From Pontibacter liquoris (GTDB lineage Bacteria > Bacteroidota > Bacteroidia > Cytophagales > Hymenobacteraceae), in NCBI RefSeq assembly GCF_022758235.1, contig NZ_JALEBG010000002.1, positions 248,001 to 312,000 of the forward strand: a stretch of 64,000 nucleotides of DNA, read 5' to 3'. Made by a program: the position numbers and the translations under genes. This document shows positions 8,043-15,989 of this stretch, piece after piece (position 1 is the first letter of the stretch; each line of letters starts with the position of its first letter). The notes below the pieces were generated by a model. The model searched no databases. It had not been told where the DNA came from and saw only the letters and a program-made list of their open reading frames with translations.

Positions 8043-9074
8043 TTACTCGCCGCCGTGCTTTTTCAGGAGCTTGCGCGGGGGCACGGCAAACAGCTCCACC
8101 CCGATATACCCTGTGCCAGCCAGGTCGTTTTTGATCAGCTCGTTCTGAGAGCCGATATCATCGAACACGCGGTTGCGGTAATACTGCCGGAAACCGCCTT
8201 CCACGGCAAACCATAGAAAGTCGTAGATCTCGCGCTCGGCACGCACCAGCCCTTTAAAGTCGGTGCGGCGCAACTCCACATTCCCGAACTCCGATAAAGG
8301 CGGGTTCTTAACACGCAACGTATAGGCCGCGCCCTCGATCTTATAGCCGGCATAGAAAAGTGTTTTTTCATCCATGTTGTAGCGTACGCGGGCGTTGGCC
8401 GGAAAAATGGATTCGACACCCCACTGCTTGTTGAAAGTGCGGTTATACAGGATGCCGGGATAAATGCTCTGTCGCCCGAACGTATAGCCCACTTCCACGC
8501 CAACGCCAATGGCATAGTCGGGAGTTTTCTTCCAGCCATAAGCCAGGTCCACGGTGGTTTTCAGGAAATCAGAAATACCGATATTCTCCTGCCGGTAGTC
8601 GCCGTTTAGCTCGCCTTTGACACGGATCAGGTAAAACCGGCGGTCGTTGAGCGAGTGCAGAAAGGCCAGTTGCAGGCCCAGGCTTTTGAGATGCTTGTCC
8701 TGCAGGTTCTCATAAAGGCTGTAGGAGCTGGGCGTAATGTTGCCAAACTCAAATTCCTCATACTTATACGTAAGCCCCAGGATAAGCTTTGTTTGCGGCT
8801 TGTTGATAACGGGCCCGAAAGCGCGCACATCAAACTTGTTGTTGCGGCGCACATGCCCGCTGCCGTCGCCTACCCGCGGGTCTTCGGACTTCGAGTCGAT
8901 ATCAAACTGCGGCAGCCGCTCATAGCCGATTATGATGCCCCTGCTTTTGCCCATACCCTGCACCGAAGGAGAGGCATACGTTTTCAGAACCTGCGATTCG
9001 GGGTTCTGCGCCTGAGCGCGTGGGGCACCCAGCAGCAGGGCCAGCACCGGCAATAGTAAATACTTGTTTTTCAT
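8043..9074 (-). CDS. DUF6268-type outer-membrane beta-barrel protein
   Basis: 343 residues. The N-terminus MKNKYLLLPVLALLLG..AQAQ is a Sec signal peptide cut after about residue 22. The rest alternates hydrophobic and polar residues in amphipathic strands (TKLILGLTYKYEEFEF, YAIGVGVEVGYTFG, VRYNMDEKTLFYAGYKIEG), as expected for an outer-membrane barrel. I recognise the general look of DUF6268, a Bacteroidota family with no known function. It lies 66 bases downstream of the large phosphoesterase-barrel gene, with a hairpin between, and the two may be cotranscribed. Confidence 0.65.
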   Translation of the reverse strand: MKNKYLLLPVLALLLGAPRAQAQNPESQVLKTYASPSVQGMGKSRGIIIGYERLPQFDIDSKSEDPRVGDGSGHVRRNNKFDVRAFGPVINKPQTKLILGLTYKYEEFEFGNITPSSYSLYENLQDKHLKSLGLQLAFLHSLNDRRFYLIRVKGELNGDYRQENIGISDFLKTTVDLAYGWKKTPDYAIGVGVEVGYTFGRQSIYPGILYNRTFNKQWGVESIFPANARVRYNMDEKTLFYAGYKIEGAAYTLRVKNPPLSEFGNVELRRTDFKGLVRAEREIYDFLWFAVEGGFRQYYRNRVFDDIGSQNELIKNDLAGTGYIGVELFAVPPRKLLKKHGGE

Positions 9075-9096
9075 AGTGTATAGGTTAGGTTCGGAA

Positions 9097-9130
9097 AGCC
9101 ACGTGCTGCCCCGGAGTGCGGCACGTGGCT
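9097..9130. terminator. Hairpin between phosphoesterase-barrel gene and DUF6268 gene
   Basis: AGCCACGTGC (9097-9106) pairs perfectly with GCACGTGGCT (9121-9130); the 14-base loop can form a few more pairs. On the minus strand the hairpin is followed only by TTTCC, so it is a weak terminator or an mRNA stability element, not a full stop. Confidence 0.5.
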
Positions 9131-9140
9131 GTTAGCTTAT

Positions 9141-12100
9141 TTAAAACAGGAAGCCTAATTTCAGCATCCATAGCTCATCATCATCGCCCACGGCATACGT
9201 CAGCGACAACACATTGCGTTGCAGTAGCTCTGTCCAGATACCGCCGCCGTAGCCGGAATGGAGGCTACGCAAAAACGGCTGCCCCGGGTCCGTATCGTTG
9301 TATACGCGGCCTACATCATAGAGACCAAGCACCCCGAATTTAGCCGGCGTCAGGAACAGGTTATAGTTGAGCACCGCTACCCGGGCCTCCGCATTTGCAT
9401 AGATAGTCGAGCGGCCGGCCAGACGTGTGCGGCGGTAACCGCGCAGGTTATCGGTGCCGCCCAGCGTGCTGGCCTGGTAAAACCGGAAGTTGCCATAGTT
9501 ATGCGATGCGCCCACCCTGCCGGCCCACGTGAGCTGAAAAGGGAAATTGGGGGTGATGTAAAAGCTGAAATCTGAGCTGATATTGCCGTAGCCCAGGTGC
9601 TGGCCACCTAGCTGCCGGCTATAACTGATGCTGTTATGCCAGCGCATGCCAATACGCGGGTTGGCCTCGCTGCTGCTGCCCAGTACGTTCATGTTCAGGA
9701 AGGCCGCTACCCCCAGGTAGTGCTGCGCGTTAAACGTGCCCGCTTCCGCGTTGTAGGTATCGGTTGGCAGGTTGCCGGCTACTGCTTCATTTACCAGGAA
9801 GTTCGCAGCTTCCGGCGTGGCTACTTTAAAGCGGTCGTAAGTGGGGCCTATCCCTGCTTTAAAGAAAGAAGTAACATCTTTATACAGCATAGCGCTCAAA
9901 CGCTGGCGCTCGTAGCGCACCCGGTAATAAGCCTCGTCCGTACCCGGCTCCTGGCTGGTTTCATTGCCCAGCCCGTAGAAATTACGCTGCATTTGCGGCC
10001 CTTCCACCTTGCCGTCCACAAGTATGCTCCACGGGCCCATCACCTGCCGGAAGTCGCCGTTATAGTGGGCCATAAATGAATTTGTAAAGAAAGTGTAGTT
10101 GCCTTCGAGCAGGTGCTGGGTAGCATAAGGCGTTTTCCGGAATCCTTGGGTGCGGGCCAGCACGCCAGCTCCCAGAATAGCGCCGTCATCTACGTTATAC
10201 CCCAGGTTAAGGCGCGGAACTACAAAAGGAATGCTATAGTTGTCGCGATCATACACGTTCACTTCCTCAAACAAGGTGGTTTCGTCTTTCGTTTCGGAGC
10301 CAAAGTCAAACTTGTTGCCCGTATTGATATCATAAACGACCGTATACTTGCGGGGGCCGCTCACATGCGAATTGTCCACGATCAGGTCTTCGTCCCCGCC
10401 CCCGATGATGCGCACCACAATGCCTTTCTGCACGTTGCCGGTCACTTTAAACTCGTCTTCTCCGGCCAGACCGTAGAGGCGCAGCTCCTTGGTTTCGCTT
10501 GTATAAAAGGTGCGTTTGAAGAGGGTATCGAGCACCTCGCCTTCTTTGGAGAGCTTATACACGGTCAGCTGCGTCTGATCATCGTTTAGCCGGTTCACCA
10601 GAAAACGTTCGTGCTTGTCGCTGCCGGCCACATCCACGGCTTTGGCCAGGTGCTCATAATATTGCTCGGCGGCTTGCGGCAGCTTATCGCGCCGCGATTT
10701 CAGCTTGGCCACCAACTCCGGCCCTGAAATGCCGCGGACACTTTCGGGCAACTGCTGCACGGCACTTTCGATCACGGCATCTGTCAGGCTGGCTTTTATA
10801 TTGTTGGCCAGGCGCAACCAGTCCTGGCGGGTAACTTTAGCAGTAAACGTGCGGTCCAGGGTAAGGGCATTCAGGTTGAGACCCAGCACATCGGGATAAT
10901 CGTAACCGAAGTTCTGCACCTGCCGGGTGCCCCATTTGCGCATAGCCAGCCAGGGCAGAATGCCGTCTGCTTTAAAAAAGGCCTGGTCGCGGTCTACCGG
11001 CACAGGAATGTAAAGGTGCCCTTTGCCAGCTTTCTTGCGGTCTACCCAGCGCCATTGCCCTTCGTGGCGGTTCCAGTCGCCGATAAGCATATCCAGCAGG
11101 CGGGCCCGGACAAACGCCTGCTCATCCACTTCGTTGTCGTTGTCGTCTTTGAGTTCGCTCAACACTTTGTCGGTACCCACCAGGTTAGTGGCGTTGCCAA
11201 GGCTGGCAACATCTTCATGGTTCTCATCGGGGTCTTCCTCCAGCATGGCCAGCATGTTGCCATACTCGTCTTCATACTGCCGTAGATAAGGCGTTTGCGG
11301 GATGTATACCAACTTGGGATTGGTATGAAACACGCCGGCGGCATCAGCCAGGGGCGGCACCATCAGGGCGCCATACGGGTGCTGCGCCGATACCTGGTCT
11401 TCCAGCCGGCTACGAGCCTCTGATTCGAGGAGGAACTCGGGCAATACGACGGTTGGCTCTTTGTTTACGCTCCGGAGTTTAAATTCCCGGGCCTCGGGGT
11501 TGCGCACCTTCAGCGAAGTGGTCTGCTGCCCGCCGCCTTTCTGGTAAGGCCGCAGCCCGCCAAGCTCGTTTTTCATGTCCAGCAGGGGCGCTGTTACCGG
11601 GGTGGTCCACTCCTTGCGGTAGTGTTCTCCCTGGAGCAATTCTTTCAGTCCGCTCACCTCATACTTGCTGTTGGCCGCCAGGGTAATGGTGCTATCGCTG
11701 TAATCGGTATTATCCTGCACCAGCGGCTTTTCCTGCGGTGGCTTTTTGTTGTAAAGCAACGTGCGGTAGGTAATCCGGCCCGTAGCCCCACCGTCTACGG
11801 GTACCCAGTATTCTGTCCATACTTCCCCGTTGTCATAATAGAGCAGTTTGGAAAAGCCCTCTATCCGTTGCGCATATTCCGCATCGCCGCCGGGCTTCAC
11901 AAACTGGTTCTTACAGCCCGATCCGCTGACAATCAAAGGCGTGTTATTATGCTTGAAGTACTCCAGGGCATGCTCGTGGCCTGCGGCGTACGTAATGTTA
12001 TCATACTTGTCGAAGATGTTGAGCAGCCCCTCAATGTATGCCTGGTAACGCGGGTGCGGAATATCTTCCAGAATGCCGCCATACTTGCGGGCAAACGGGT

Positions 12101-12956
12101 AAATGGAGCCAATGATAGGTAGTGGCAGATACATCCACTCGCGGAGCATGGTTAGCGGGAAGAAGTGGTCTTTGAGCGTGAAGAAACCGCCATGTGCTCC
12201 GCGGCTTTTGAGCGGATGGTGCGCTACCACCAGGATATCACTGCCCTGGTTCTTCTCGATAATATCTTCCATCTTCACCAGAAAGTCGGCCTCGGAGGTG
12301 GCGCCGCAACCGCTGTTGTTGCCGTAAGGCCTGTTGAAAGGAAACATCCACCACTCCGAGTCTACCGCGATCAGCACCAGGTTGTCGCTCAGGCGCACTT
12401 CGTAGGGCCCCGGGCACCCGTTGCCGGGAACATAGTAATCGTCGCCCAGCACAATATCTTTCTTGTCGAGGTACTCATTTACGTAATTCTGTTCCCGCAT
12501 AACGGCCTCCAGTCCGCCGCGTCCGCTGTGGTTCCAGTCGTGGTTGCCCGCTATCATGTAGGTTTCGCCGGGGTAGCCTTTCAGAATATTGAGCTGCTCG
12601 TTCATGCGCTCTTCCGACACCTTGCGATCTAAGGCACCTTCTTTGGGCAGGCCATTGTAATAGACATTGTCGCCCAGGTAAATGGTCGCGCTCTGCTCGC
12701 CGGTTTCGTTCATCATGCGCTGCAGCAGCTTGAGGGTGGGCTCCTGCACGCCGTCGGTCCGGGGTTCGCCCACATCGCCAATGAGAAATACCGTGTACAG
12801 CAGCTTGTTGCCGGGGGCGGGTTTTTCCTGCTCCCAGTTGGCTGCCTTGGGGCTATAATAGGGCTTTGTGTTGACGCAGGCACTCAGGAGCAGCGTGAGC
12901 AACAGCTGCCCGAGGAGGCGTATCGGAAGGCACTTAGGGGTATACATTTTCTTCAT
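9141..12956 (-). CDS. Lipoprotein: calcineurin-like phosphoesterase fused to a C-terminal outer-membrane barrel
   Basis: 1271 residues. The lipobox LLLSAC puts Cys27 at the mature N-terminus. Residues about 50-390 are a metallophosphoesterase with every metal motif: GDVG (60-63), GDNVY (95-99), GNHDW (137-141), AHHP (245-248) and GHEH (326-329). A middle part (about 590-830) contains MLIGDWNRHEGQW (623-635) and PVDRDQAF around Asp655. The last 340 residues (LNLGYNVDDGAILGAGV to the terminal LKLGFLF) look like the surface-antigen/Omp85 beta barrel, with LGGTDNLRGYRRTRLAG matching the conserved barrel motif of BamA/TamA relatives. The protein should sit in the outer membrane. Phosphoesterase substrate and facing side are unknown. 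Many lines of Bacteroidota seem to carry such proteins, annotated variously. Confidence 0.82.
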   Translation of the reverse strand: MKKMYTPKCLPIRLLGQLLLTLLLSACVNTKPYYSPKAANWEQEKPAPGNKLLYTVFLIGDVGEPRTDGVQEPTLKLLQRMMNETGEQSATIYLGDNVYYNGLPKEGALDRKVSEERMNEQLNILKGYPGETYMIAGNHDWNHSGRGGLEAVMREQNYVNEYLDKKDIVLGDDYYVPGNGCPGPYEVRLSDNLVLIAVDSEWWMFPFNRPYGNNSGCGATSEADFLVKMEDIIEKNQGSDILVVAHHPLKSRGAHGGFFTLKDHFFPLTMLREWMYLPLPIIGSIYPFARKYGGILEDIPHPRYQAYIEGLLNIFDKYDNITYAAGHEHALEYFKHNNTPLIVSGSGCKNQFVKPGGDAEYAQRIEGFSKLLYYDNGEVWTEYWVPVDGGATGRITYRTLLYNKKPPQEKPLVQDNTDYSDSTITLAANSKYEVSGLKELLQGEHYRKEWTTPVTAPLLDMKNELGGLRPYQKGGGQQTTSLKVRNPEAREFKLRSVNKEPTVVLPEFLLESEARSRLEDQVSAQHPYGALMVPPLADAAGVFHTNPKLVYIPQTPYLRQYEDEYGNMLAMLEEDPDENHEDVASLGNATNLVGTDKVLSELKDDNDNEVDEQAFVRARLLDMLIGDWNRHEGQWRWVDRKKAGKGHLYIPVPVDRDQAFFKADGILPWLAMRKWGTRQVQNFGYDYPDVLGLNLNALTLDRTFTAKVTRQDWLRLANNIKASLTDAVIESAVQQLPESVRGISGPELVAKLKSRRDKLPQAAEQYYEHLAKAVDVAGSDKHERFLVNRLNDDQTQLTVYKLSKEGEVLDTLFKRTFYTSETKELRLYGLAGEDEFKVTGNVQKGIVVRIIGGGDEDLIVDNSHVSGPRKYTVVYDINTGNKFDFGSETKDETTLFEEVNVYDRDNYSIPFVVPRLNLGYNVDDGAILGAGVLARTQGFRKTPYATQHLLEGNYTFFTNSFMAHYNGDFRQVMGPWSILVDGKVEGPQMQRNFYGLGNETSQEPGTDEAYYRVRYERQRLSAMLYKDVTSFFKAGIGPTYDRFKVATPEAANFLVNEAVAGNLPTDTYNAEAGTFNAQHYLGVAAFLNMNVLGSSSEANPRIGMRWHNSISYSRQLGGQHLGYGNISSDFSFYITPNFPFQLTWAGRVGASHNYGNFRFYQASTLGGTDNLRGYRRTRLAGRSTIYANAEARVAVLNYNLFLTPAKFGVLGLYDVGRVYNDTDPGQPFLRSLHSGYGGGIWTELLQRNVLSLTYAVGDDDELWMLKLGFLF

Positions 12957-13283
12957 ACGTACGAAAACTCTCTTGTCCGGGCTACGTCATACCTTGTGAA
13001 AACCTGCCTGCTTTGTAGCGGCAGACGTATTGCCAGGCTGGTGATACAGAGGCTCCTGAGCTGTAGCGGCAGGCTAGGGATGTGGCTGGACAGGCTTTGC
13101 TAACGAGACGCAACAAATTTTAGTTGTTACCCGAATCATACCTTCCGCACCGGGATTAAGGCCGATTCACTAACAAAATGCAGCAGTTACCGTAACCGCA
13201 AATTACTGCAGCCAACTACTTGACCGCAGTATACCTGCCGATCTTATGCAGCCTGCCTAAGCAGCGGCAGTACTTAAACCACT
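12957..13283. other. Gene-free region between divergent genes
   Basis: 327 bases separating two divergently transcribed genes, so it must hold both promoters, but no clear TAnnTTTG box was found. It contains two copies of TGTAGCGGCAG about 55 bases apart (13014 and 13069), each followed by a GCTGG-ending segment, a possible short direct repeat. AACAAATTTTAGTTGTT near 13110-13126 is a weak inverted repeat. Confidence 0.5.
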
Positions 13284-14480
13284 ATGGAAGAAGCAACAAT
13301 TATAAAGGCCGCCGGTGAGTATGTTCTTCAGCTCTTTAAGGAACAACTCTCGAAAAAGCTGGTTTACCACAATTACAGACACACCTTTGAAACGGTAACC
13401 GAAGCACAGGAACTTGGCCGCATGAGCCACCTGGCGCCCGATGAACTGCAGGACCTGGTGCTGGCCGCCTGGTTTCATGATACCGGTTATACAGTTACAT
13501 ATGATGGGCACGAAGAAGAGAGCAAGCGCCTGGCCACCGACTGGCTGCAGGAGCGCCAGTACCCACAGGAGCGCATCAACCGCATTCTTGGTTGCATAGA
13601 AGCAACGCAGGCCGGCGTGCAGCCGCAGGGGCAGTTGCAAACGCTTCTGGTAGATGCCGACCTGTCTAACATGGGCAAAGCCTCTTTTGCGGCCACTGCC
13701 GAGTTACTGCGGGTAGAGTGGGAAATCTACCGGAACAAGTTCTTTACAGAAAGAGAATGGGCTAAGTTTCAGCTGAACTTCCTGCTGTCCACCTCCTTTC
13801 TTTCAACCGAGGCACAACACAAATACGCCGCGCAACTGGGCCTGAACATACAGGAGCAGCGCAAATTGCTGAGCACAGAGGAGAAGCATAAAAAGAAAGA
13901 AGAGAAAAAACACCGCAAAACACTGGCGCAGCCCAAGCGGGGCATCGAGACCATGTTCCGCAACACCTATAAAACGCACCTGGACCTCAGCGGCATTGCC
14001 GATAACAAGGCAAACATGATGATCAGCTTGAATGCCATCATCCTTTCCGTCATCATCACTTACCTGAGCGCCAAGACCTCTGTGATAGGCACCGATTACA
14101 CGCATCACCGCTCCCTAATTATCCCTATCGGCACTTTGCTGCTCACCACGCTGGGCTCAGTGATCTTTGCCATTATTTCGGCCCAGCCCGAGATCACCAG
14201 CCTGAAGCTCCGGAAAAACAGCTCCCGGGTAAACACCCGCCAGGTGAACCTGCTTTTTTTCGGCAACTTTACCAAGCTGCCCTTAGAAGATTTCCGCAAA
14301 GGAATGCATGAGATCATGCGCGACAAAAAATCGCTGTATAACAACATGATCACCGATATTTATTACCTGGGTGAGGTACTGAACCGCAAGTATCGGGTGT
14401 TGCGCATTTCATACACGATCTTTATGGTGGGGCTGGTGCTCACCGTCATCGCCTTTGGTATAGCCGTCGCTTTTTATTAA
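13284..14480 (+). CDS. HD phosphohydrolase domain fused to a Pycsar-effector-like (PycTM) membrane module
   Basis: 398 residues. Residues about 10-190 are an HD domain: YHNYRH (28-33), FHDTG (64-68) and LVDADLSN (122-129) supply the H..HD..D metal ligands of HD hydrolases. A lysine/glutamate-rich helix (200-215) leads to a C-terminal part beginning NTYKTHLDLSGIADNKANMMISLNAIILSVI (227-257, in two halves: the DNKANMM core at 240-246). That core plus following helices (about 248-263, 278-300, 373-397) is what I recognise from PycTM, the membrane effector domain of Pycsar anti-phage systems. In Pycsar the effector is switched on by cCMP or cUMP. No cyclase gene is nearby, so its signal and role are open. 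The HD part could hydrolyse or sense a nucleotide. Confidence 0.78.
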   Translation: MEEATIIKAAGEYVLQLFKEQLSKKLVYHNYRHTFETVTEAQELGRMSHLAPDELQDLVLAAWFHDTGYTVTYDGHEEESKRLATDWLQERQYPQERINRILGCIEATQAGVQPQGQLQTLLVDADLSNMGKASFAATAELLRVEWEIYRNKFFTEREWAKFQLNFLLSTSFLSTEAQHKYAAQLGLNIQEQRKLLSTEEKHKKKEEKKHRKTLAQPKRGIETMFRNTYKTHLDLSGIADNKANMMISLNAIILSVIITYLSAKTSVIGTDYTHHRSLIIPIGTLLLTTLGSVIFAIISAQPEITSLKLRKNSSRVNTRQVNLLFFGNFTKLPLEDFRKGMHEIMRDKKSLYNNMITDIYYLGEVLNRKYRVLRISYTIFMVGLVLTVIAFGIAVAFY

Positions 14481-14507
14481 GAAACCCGTTCCCTGCCGGG
14501 CCACTTG

Positions 14508-14535
14508 TTTGGCGAGCGGATTAAAGCTAAATTTG
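14508..14535 (+). promoter_or_regulatory. Promoter of tRNA-Arg (TTTG-N16-TAAATTTG)
   Basis: TTTG at 14508-14511 and TAAATTTG at 14528-14535 match the Bacteroidota -33 / -7 pattern TTTG...TAnnTTTG. The -7 box ends 17 bases before the tRNA. The candidate promoter at 24894-24921 has the same 16-base spacer. Confidence 0.65.
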
Positions 14536-14552
14536 CCTGCCGAAAATCCACC

Positions 14553-14627
14553 GGCCCCGTAGTTCAACGGATAGAATAGAAGTTTCCTAAACTTTAGATC
14601 CGCGTTCGATTCGCGGCGGGGCCACCA
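14553..14627 (+). tRNA. tRNA-Arg (anticodon CCU), CCA encoded
   Basis: Full cloverleaf: acceptor GGCCCCG/CGGGGCC (7 bp), D stem GTTC/GAAT, anticodon stem GAAGT/ACTTT with loop TTCCTAA giving anticodon CCT (reads AGG), T stem CCGCG/CGCGG with loop TTCGATT, discriminator A at 14624 and an encoded CCA at 14625-14627. It reads a codon that is rare in the surrounding genes. A promoter lies just upstream and a terminator just downstream, so it is a single-gene unit. Confidence 0.95.
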
Positions 14628-14630
14628 TGC

Positions 14631-14665
14631 AAAAAGCCTGTTCCTGAATTGGAATGGGCTTTTTT
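14631..14665 (+). terminator. Intrinsic terminator of tRNA-Arg
   Basis: AAAAAGCCTGTTCC (14631-14644) pairs with GGAATGGGCTTTTT (two G-T pairs) around TGAATT, and a T run follows. It begins four bases after the CCA end. Confidence 0.9.
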
Positions 14666-14784
14666 AGTTTAACCTGCTGCTACTAACGCCTCCATACCTA
14701 CCTGACCAGGCACATCTTTTTAAGATAAACCGCAACTTTCTGCTGCCATATCCATATATATAAGATATTATATCAGTTCTGCCT

Positions 14785-15132
14785 ATGAGAAAGTTGCTTC
14801 TATTGGGCGCCCTTGCTGCCCTGACACTGACTGCCGGCTGTAACCGGAACAAAAAGAATATGGTACAGCATAGTTCTGAGGCTACTGAAGCTAGTGAGAC
14901 CGGTGCTACGCCCCCGCTTGAGGCCGATGTGCTGCTGGTAACCCACCCCCTCATCAATGGCCAGCTCTACAACAGCCCCAGCTTTGAGGGCGTCTCGCTC
15001 ATCCACTTCGACACTGCCCAGCAAATCCAGGTACTCGACACCTCCAATGCCATCTTTATAAAGGCACGCATCCGTAAAGACACCATCGCTTATACCGGCT
15101 ACGTATCCAAAGCCATCCTGCCAGAGAAATAA
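14785..15132 (+). CDS. Small lipoprotein with an SH3-like domain
   Basis: 115 residues. The lipobox LTAGC places a lipidated Cys19, so it is anchored to a membrane facing the periplasm or surface. After a Ser/Thr/Glu-rich linker, residues about 55-113 (VSLIHFDTAQQIQVLDTSN then IKARIRKDTIAYTGYVSKAIL) have the rhythm of a bacterial SH3 (SH3b) domain, ending in the usual GYVSKAIL strand. SH3b domains often bind peptidoglycan or proteins. No partner gene is apparent; neighbours are a tRNA and a T9SS-domain protein on the other strand. Confidence 0.65.
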   Translation: MRKLLLLGALAALTLTAGCNRNKKNMVQHSSEATEASETGATPPLEADVLLVTHPLINGQLYNSPSFEGVSLIHFDTAQQIQVLDTSNAIFIKARIRKDTIAYTGYVSKAILPEK

Positions 15133-15390
15133 CGCCTTTTAACAAGAAGCAACACCCTTTCTCAGTTCCTTACCAGCGTTACTACCGGCCTCTTTTGCCG
15201 CTGCAGTTTCAGCCACCTTGCTTCGGCTGCACTGCTGCGAAGTATACTTCCTAACAACAATTTTTTTCTTCCCTGCTCCTTTCTAGGGCGCTTTTCAACT
15301 TCTTTATTATTTCAGACATGGCCATACTTAGTCCTGATCTGCTGCGCTGTGCTCACGGGTCGTTTTATACTTTACCCTTTACCGGAAACA
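15133..15390. other. Gene-free stretch between converging genes
   Basis: Pyrimidine-rich on the plus strand (CTTTTGCCGCTGC, TTTTTTTCTTCCC). It contains GAAGTATACTTC at 15239-15250, a 12-bp perfect palindrome built from two overlapping AAGTATA heptamers, and another TATACTT at about 15367. No credible open frame or RNA was seen. Confidence 0.5.
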
Positions 15391-15419
15391 AAAAAGGCAG
15401 CCCTGAAAAGGGCTGCCTT
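15391..15419 (-). terminator. Terminator of the T9SS-domain gene
   Basis: AAGGCAGCCCT (15394-15404) and AGGGCTGCCTT (15409-15419) form an 11-bp stem with a GAAA loop. On the minus strand it is followed by a T run (A6 on plus at 15388-15393), which fits the minus-strand gene that stops at 15443. Confidence 0.9.
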
Positions 15420-15442
15420 CTAGTGTTGTATGGCGCAGTATT

Positions 15443-15823
15443 TTACTTGATCACGACACGGCGCACTGCACTGAATTTATTTGCTTCGAGCTTAATGTAA
15501 TAAAGCCCTTTTGCAAAACTGTTCAAATCGATGGTTGTGGTGAACTGCCCCTCGCCCCGCGACAATGTTTCGTGCAACACCTCGTTGCCGATTACATTGA
15601 TGATGCGCAGATCTGCCGTGCGGGCATTCAGGTTAGAAACTGAAATAGTGAACACCCCGTCGCTGGGGTTTGGATAAATCGCAATGTCCTGGTCTTCCTG
15701 CTCCACAGTAAGGGCTTTTTCTTTATCTGTCTGGGTTAGCTGCCCTACGACAGGTGGGCGGGCCTGGGCTTGCGCGACCTGCACAAGCGAACACATAAAC
15801 AAAGAAAGTATAAGTAGCTTCAT
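15443..15823 (-). CDS. Very short T9SS sorting-domain protein
   Basis: 126 residues. A signal peptide (MKLLILSLFMCSLVQVAQAQA) is followed by a 25-residue linker and then a type A sorting domain: IAIYPNPSDGVFTISV (48-63), LRIINVIGNEVL and the ending KGLYYIKLEANKFSAVRRVVIK. This domain normally directs large secreted enzymes or adhesins through the type IX secretion system, after which it is cut off. Here almost nothing precedes it. It might be a stand-alone carrier, a surface-coat filler or the remnant of a larger gene. It has its own terminator. Confidence 0.85.
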   Translation of the reverse strand: MKLLILSLFMCSLVQVAQAQARPPVVGQLTQTDKEKALTVEQEDQDIAIYPNPSDGVFTISVSNLNARTADLRIINVIGNEVLHETLSRGEGQFTTTIDLNSFAKGLYYIKLEANKFSAVRRVVIK

Positions 15824-15989
15824 ATAAAATGAGTAAATTCTTATTCAAAATTAAACAAAAGTCGTTCCATTTATTTCAACGGCTGGCTGCATAATTTGTT
15901 CTTGCATTATACCCTATAAATCAGCGGTATTCACCAAATTATACTACCAGGCAGTTGGAATATATTAAGTACCTGTAAAGTGAACAGCA

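Noticed and set aside
13284-14480. A complete Pycsar defence operon
   Set aside because: No nucleotide cyclase gene lies within the window near the HD-PycTM gene; both neighbours are unrelated.
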